From an uncultured bacterium (GTDB taxonomy: Bacteria; Sysuimicrobiota; Sysuimicrobiia; Sysuimicrobiales; Sysuimicrobiaceae): DNA of 64,000 nucleotides. Every line of letters starts with the position of its first letter. The first letter of the stretch is position 1. Of the stretch, positions 60,102 through 64,000 are shown piece after piece. A program made the position numbers and the translations under genes. Below the pieces are notes generated by a model that was given only the letters and a program-made list of their open reading frames with translations, made no database searches and was not told the DNA's origin. The stretch is from the NCBI GenBank assembly GCA_938028835.1, contig CALIMJ010000006.1:68759-132758 (forward strand), given 5' to 3'.

Positions 60102-61679
60102 TTAGGCTCCCTCCTCGCAGACGTCCACGCCCACCTGGCGGGCCCGGTACATGCGCCGGTCGGCCACCGAGGCCAGGGCCTCCGCGGAGCGGCCGTCCTG
60201 CGGGAAGGCCGCCACCCCCGCGTTCACGGGAATCCCCTCCCCCCACACACCTTCCCGCCGGGCCAGCGTCCCCAGGGCCCTCCGCAGGGCCCGAGCAGCC
60301 TCTGTCGGCCCCGTGTCCGGGAACAGCACCGCGAACTCGTCCCCGCCGTACCGGCACACCACGTCGGAAGCCCGCACGGCCTCCCGGAGCTGCCGTGCCA
60401 CCTCCTGCAGCACCAGGTCGCCGGCCGCGTGGCCCAGGGTGTCGTTCACCCCCTTGAGCCCCACCACGTCCAGCAGCGCGAAGGATACGGGACTTCCACC
60501 GCGTCCCGCCCGCGCCAGTTCCTCCCGGAGCCGCTGCTCCATGTACCGACGGTTGTACACGCCCGTGAGGGAGTCCGTGGTGGCCTGGTGGGCCAGTAGG
60601 GCGCGCAGCCGAGCGCCCTTCAGGATGGCCGCCACCTGGTGGCCGAACATGGTGGCCACCTCCACCGACTCCTCCCCGAAGGCGTCGGGATCGCTGTGGC
60701 TGTCCAGGTTGAGGAAGGCTTCCAGACTGCCGTCCAGCACAATGGGTACCCCCAGGGTGACTTGCAGGGTCTCCATGTCTCCGTGGCGGTCCATGGCCTC
60801 CGCGCCGTGGACCGGCCGTGTGGCCGCAGCCCGCCGCCGGGCTTCCTCACCGGACAACAACCTCGGCCTGCCCGCCAGCAGAGAAGCTTCGTCCAGTCCG
60901 TACCACCACAGCCGGTCCTGCTCTGTGAACCGCACGCACCGCAGGCCCGCGAGGTCGTAGCCCACTGCGGCCACGAACACGAACTCCTCGCCCTCTCGGA
61001 CCGAAAGGCTAGCCCTCTCCGCTCCGGGGACCAGGCGAACGGCTTCGTGGACCATCCTCTGGCACAGGGCTCCGACGTCCAGCTCCGCCCCCGCCAGTGC
61101 CCGCGTGACCTCCAGGAGCTCGTCCCGCAGGGCTACCGCCCGTCCCAGCCGTTCGTACAGCAGCGCGTTCTCCACCGCAAGCGCTACCGGAGAGGTCACC
61201 TGTTCGAGGAAGGAGCGTTCCTCCGGCTGGATCCCCTCCCCACCGGGAGCGTGCACCACCAGCACGCCTACCGGGCCGAGCCGCCCCAGCAGGGGCAGGA
61301 ACAGGCCGGCTAAGGCATCCCTCAAATCCCCGCCCGGCACGTAGACCCGGGGGTCTTCGACCAGGTTCGCCACGTACACGGGCTGCCGCCTGGCGACTGC
61401 CTCCCAGCTCACTCCCCGGCCCCGCGGCACGCGGCCGGCCGGGTACCGGGCGGAAATCCCGGAGTGCCCCACTCCCACCAGGGCCTTTCCGGAGGGCTCC
61501 AGGAGCAGCAGGGCCACACCCGCGAACCCGCCTTCCCGGCAGAGGGTGTCCGCCAGTCGCTGCGGCAGCGAGGAGGCGTCCACGACGCCCTCGTGAAGCA
61601 CCCGGACGACTTCCAGCAGCAGCCGGCTGCGGTCCCTGGGGACCCGCGGCTTGCTATGGTGCAGGGTGGAACGGTCCAT
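60102..61679 (-). CDS. GAF-GAF-GGDEF diguanylate cyclase
   Basis: Predicted to make cyclic-di-GMP from GTP. The 525-aa soluble protein has two GAF-like sensor domains (about residues 15-165 and 185-340) joined by a helix, then a GGDEF domain with the intact GGDEF at 445-449 and an RxxD inhibitory site (RASD, 436-439). So it should be active and product-inhibited. The second GAF contains AVGYDLAGLRCVRF and VTLGVPIVLDGSLEAFLNLDSH, typical small-ligand pockets. ATG 61679 is preceded by AAGGTG at nine bases; GTG 61691 is an alternative. Confidence 0.92.
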   Translation of the reverse strand: MDRSTLHHSKPRVPRDRSRLLLEVVRVLHEGVVDASSLPQRLADTLCREGGFAGVALLLLEPSGKALVGVGHSGISARYPAGRVPRGRGVSWEAVARRQPVYVANLVEDPRVYVPGGDLRDALAGLFLPLLGRLGPVGVLVVHAPGGEGIQPEERSFLEQVTSPVALAVENALLYERLGRAVALRDELLEVTRALAGAELDVGALCQRMVHEAVRLVPGAERASLSVREGEEFVFVAAVGYDLAGLRCVRFTEQDRLWWYGLDEASLLAGRPRLLSGEEARRRAAATRPVHGAEAMDRHGDMETLQVTLGVPIVLDGSLEAFLNLDSHSDPDAFGEESVEVATMFGHQVAAILKGARLRALLAHQATTDSLTGVYNRRYMEQRLREELARAGRGGSPVSFALLDVVGLKGVNDTLGHAAGDLVLQEVARQLREAVRASDVVCRYGGDEFAVLFPDTGPTEAARALRRALGTLARREGVWGEGIPVNAGVAAFPQDGRSAEALASVADRRMYRARQVGVDVCEEGA

Positions 61680-61693
61680 ACCGAATCGCACCT

Positions 61694-62413
61694 TCAGCAA
61701 CTCCCGTGCCGTCTTGCGGTCAGCACGGGAACCCGCGCCAGGACCGTTATCGCAGCCGGAGATGCCGCACACCTGTACGCTACCAGCCTGACCCCCCGAC
61801 GGCGCGCCCGGTGAGCCGACTCCGCGAACTTTGGGTCTGCCTGCCAGTCCACCCGCAAACAACGGGCGTCGTCACGCTGCACGAACCACACCACCGCCGC
61901 CCGCCCGCCCCTGCCGACTACCTCCGCCAGCAGGTGCAGGTGTCGGGCGCCGCGGGCGGTGGGCGCGTCCGGGAACAGGGCGACTCCGGCGTCCACCCGG
62001 TTACAGGACTTGGTTTCCACCAGCCAGTCGCCGGACCGGGTGTGGACGCAGAAGTCCACCCGCTCCCCGTCCACCCGGACCTCCCGCTGCCAGGACCGCG
62101 CGCCCACCACAGGCGCTAGCCCTCCCTGCTGGAGGGCCAGCTCCCACAGCCGGTTAGGGAAGTGGCTGTCCACCCCCACCCACCGCCCCGCATGCCGGAT
62201 CAGCAGCAGCCTTCCTCGGGTACTCCCCGAAGCCGCCCGGGATATGGCGACCCGCACCGCAGCCCCCGGGACCAGCAGCTCCGTCATACGGCCGGAGTTG
62301 GGCAGGTGCACCGGCCACACCTCCGACCCCACCTGTACGTCCGCCGCGAAGCGGTTCACCCGGCGTACGAACACACCCGGCGCGAGAGGACGGGGCAGGG
62401 GGAGGCGGACCAA
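61694..62413 (-). CDS. sfsA: SfsA-family DNA/RNA nuclease-like protein
   Basis: The product is 239 aa, starting at TTG 62413 four bases after the ppdK stop. Family motifs: an OB-like N-terminus with HLPNSGRMTELLVPG, GVDSHFPNRLW, RVDFCVH and the nuclease-like VETKS...N block, followed by FPDAPTARGARHLHLL. SfsA was first described from sugar-fermentation phenotypes and later as a nucleic-acid-binding protein; its true role is unclear. Ribosome site is weak, consistent with coupling to ppdK. Confidence 0.9.
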   Translation of the reverse strand: MVRLPLPRPLAPGVFVRRVNRFAADVQVGSEVWPVHLPNSGRMTELLVPGAAVRVAISRAASGSTRGRLLLIRHAGRWVGVDSHFPNRLWELALQQGGLAPVVGARSWQREVRVDGERVDFCVHTRSGDWLVETKSCNRVDAGVALFPDAPTARGARHLHLLAEVVGRGGRAAVVWFVQRDDARCLRVDWQADPKFAESAHRARRRGVRLVAYRCAASPAAITVLARVPVLTARRHGSC

Positions 62414-62417
62414 AGAC

Positions 62418-64000
62418 CTACACGTCCCGCAGCTGGTCGCCCAGGGCCGCCTGCGCGGCGGCCAGGCGCGCGATGGGCACCCGGTAGGGCGAGCAGGACA
62501 CGTAGTCCAGCCCCGCGGCGTGGCAGAACTTCACGCTGGCCGGCTCTCCCCCGTGCTCCCCGCAGATGCCTACCACGAGGTCCGGGCGCGTGCGGCGCCC
62601 CCGCTCGGTCCCCAGCTTCACCAGCTGTCCGACCCCATCGGTGTCCAGCACCTGGAAGGGGTCCTCCGCCAGCAGCTTGGTGTCCAGGTAGCGGGGCAGG
62701 AACCGGCCCGCGTCGTCCCGGCTCATCCCGAAGGTGAACTGGGTGAGGTCGTTGGTGCCGAAGCTGAAGAACTCCGCCACCTCCGCCACCCGGTCCGCCA
62801 GGAGAGCCGCCCGCGGGACTTCCACCATGGTCCCCACCTTGTAGTGGATGCGCTGCCCGGTGCGCTGCTGGACCTCCTCCGCCACCCGCCGCACGATCTC
62901 CGCCTGCTGCCGGAGCTCGTTCGCGTCCGACACCAGCGGGATCATCACCTCGGGTTCCACGTGCACGCCCTCCGCCTGGCAGGCCGCCGCGGCCTCGAAG
63001 ATGGCACGTGCCTGCATTTCGGTGATCTCCGGGTAGAGGATCCCCAGCCGGCAGCCCCGCAGGCCCATCATGGGGTTGAACTCCCGCAGCTGCGCCACCT
63101 TCTGGCGCAGCACTTCTGGGCTCACCCCGATCCGCCGCGCGGTCTCCTGAACGGCCTCCTCGTCCGCGGGCAGGAACTCGTGCAGGGGCGGGTCGAGGGT
63201 CCGGATGGTGACCGGGTAGCCGTCCATGGCGCGGAAGATTTCGATAAAGTCCTGCCGCTGCAGGGGCTCCAGCTTCGCCAGCGCCGCCCGCCGCTCCTCA
63301 GGGCTGGTGGCCACGATCATCTCCCGCATGGCGTAGATGCGGTCGCCCTCGAAGAACATGTGCTCCGTGCGGCACAGGCCGATCCCCTCGGCCCCGAACT
63401 CCCTCGCCCTGCGCGCGTCCTTGGGCGTGTCCGCGTTGGCTCGCACCCCCAGCCTGCGGAACCGGTCCGCCCACTCCATGAAGACGGCGAACTCGCCCGC
63501 CAGCTGCGGCTCCCGGGTGGGCAGCTCGCCCACGAACACCTCCCCCGTACTGCCGTCCACGGTGATCCACGTGCCCTCCTCCAGCACCCGGCCGTTGACC
63601 TGTACGCGGCGCGCCTGCGGGTCCACCACCAGCTCCTCCGCCCCCACCACGCACGGCTTGCCCATGCCGCGGGCCACCACCGCAGCGTGGGACGTCATCC
63701 CCCCCCGGGCGGTCAGGATGGCCCGGGACGCCACCATCCCGTGGAAGTCCTCGGGGGTGGTCTCGCTGCGGACCAGGATCACCCGCTCGCCGGAACCGGC
63801 CAGCTGTTCCGCGCGGTCGGGGTCCAACACCATGCGGCCGCTGGCGGCCCCTGGAGAGGCGGGCAGGCCCCGGGTGAGGTACTGGCCGTTTCGGTGCGCG
63901 TGCTCCCGGGCGTGCTCGTCCACCGTGGGGTGCAGGAGCTGAGCGAGCAGCTCCGGCTCGACCCGCAGGACCGCGGTGCGCTCGTCGATCAGCCCCTCCC
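62418..64000 (-). CDS. ppdK: Pyruvate, phosphate dikinase (5' end beyond window)
   Basis: Interconverts pyruvate, ATP and phosphate with phosphoenolpyruvate, AMP and pyrophosphate. About 527 codons are visible: the end of the nucleotide-binding part (ERTAVLRVEPELLAQLLHP), the swivelling phosphohistidine domain (TARGGMTSHAAVVARGMGKPCVVG, catalytic His) and the PEP-binding TIM barrel (LCRTEHMFF, NPMMGLRGCRLGI, FSFGTNDLTQFTFGMSRDD, GICGEHGGEPASV with the acid/base Cys). The pyrophosphate it makes could feed HppA. The N-terminal ATP-grasp domain lies outside. Confidence 0.95.
   Translation of the reverse strand, partial: EGLIDERTAVLRVEPELLAQLLHPTVDEHAREHAHRNGQYLTRGLPASPGAASGRMVLDPDRAEQLAGSGERVILVRSETTPEDFHGMVASRAILTARGGMTSHAAVVARGMGKPCVVGAEELVVDPQARRVQVNGRVLEEGTWITVDGSTGEVFVGELPTREPQLAGEFAVFMEWADRFRRLGVRANADTPKDARRAREFGAEGIGLCRTEHMFFEGDRIYAMREMIVATSPEERRAALAKLEPLQRQDFIEIFRAMDGYPVTIRTLDPPLHEFLPADEEAVQETARRIGVSPEVLRQKVAQLREFNPMMGLRGCRLGILYPEITEMQARAIFEAAAACQAEGVHVEPEVMIPLVSDANELRQQAEIVRRVAEEVQQRTGQRIHYKVGTMVEVPRAALLADRVAEVAEFFSFGTNDLTQFTFGMSRDDAGRFLPRYLDTKLLAEDPFQVLDTDGVGQLVKLGTERGRRTRPDLVVGICGEHGGEPASVKFCHAAGLDYVSCSPYRVPIARLAAAQAALGDQLRDV

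Noticed and set aside
1-64000. CRISPR arrays, insertion sequences, rRNA genes
   Set aside because: I saw no spaced direct repeats of CRISPR type, no transposase motifs and no rRNA-like stretches.

Overview
The window is about 70% G+C and almost gap-free. Nearly every gene lies on the minus strand; only capA-like, a diaminopentanoate-dehydrogenase-like gene, a RibD-like reductase and a pseudogene pair lie on plus. GTG and TTG starts together outnumber ATG in my start assignments. Several conserved neighbourhoods look Firmicutes-like: topA-xerC-hslV-hslU, rpsB-tsf-pyrH-frr-uppS-cdsA-dxr-rseP, and recO-glyQ-glyS-dgt-dnaG-rpoD with a glycine T-box. Two other features fit poorly with typical Firmicutes: an archaeal-type methionine adenosyltransferase and a coenzyme F420 ligase (CofE). 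I infer a deep-branching, high-GC, probably thermophilic Terrabacteria lineage (for example a Thermaerobacter-like Firmicute or a CSP1-3/Sysuimicrobiota relative). The window holds no rRNA or tRNA that would settle this.

Layout. 1-585: 3' part of an MTA phosphorylase gene. 661-10829: a MoxR/DUF58/VWA cluster of seven co-directional genes with membrane partners. 10913-15016: FmdB zinc ribbon, PD40 lipoprotein, archaeal-type MAT, rhomboid, MgtC-like. 15036-21797: membrane, isoprenoid and translation operon (rseP, dxr, cdsA, uppS, a PASTA-like small protein, frr, pyrH, tsf, rpsB), much of it joined by 4-nt NTGA overlaps. 22016-27056: hslU, hslV, xerC, topA. 27198-28990: cofE and a divergent capA-like gene. 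29060-38390: an amine-catabolism island. It holds an aldehyde dehydrogenase, a TRAP transporter, a glutamine-synthetase-like ligase, a PuuD-like hydrolase, an SDR, a deletion-scarred ABC transporter, a FadR-type regulator and a DCC-family thioredoxin-like protein. 38441-41055: dprA and yifB. 41215-41846: a decayed HEPN/MNT toxin-antitoxin pair. 41910-45866: aminotransferase, carbamate kinase, diaminopentanoate-dehydrogenase-like protein, comF. 46118-52348: ahcY, rpoD, dnaG, hppA. 52386-57767: dgt, glyS, glyQ with its T-box, a small membrane protein, recO. 57769-64000: mgtE with a structured leader, RibD-like reductase, a GAF-GAF-GGDEF protein, sfsA and the 3' part of ppdK.

Functional links. 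MAT, AhcY and MTA phosphorylase cover S-adenosylmethionine synthesis and recycling. The island at 29-38 kb reads as a gamma-glutamylation route: import, ligation to glutamate, oxidation by SDR and ALDH, then release by a class-I glutamine amidotransferase hydrolase. The lack of a visible PuuB-type oxidase, the presence of an SDR, and a TRAP binding protein that seems to lack the usual carboxylate-binding Arg together suggest an amino-alcohol or amine substrate. The strongest leads for novelty are this island, the ABC-transporter deletion scar, the HEPN/MNT ruin, the archaeal-type MAT with its hairpin leader, and the unclassified mgtE leader.
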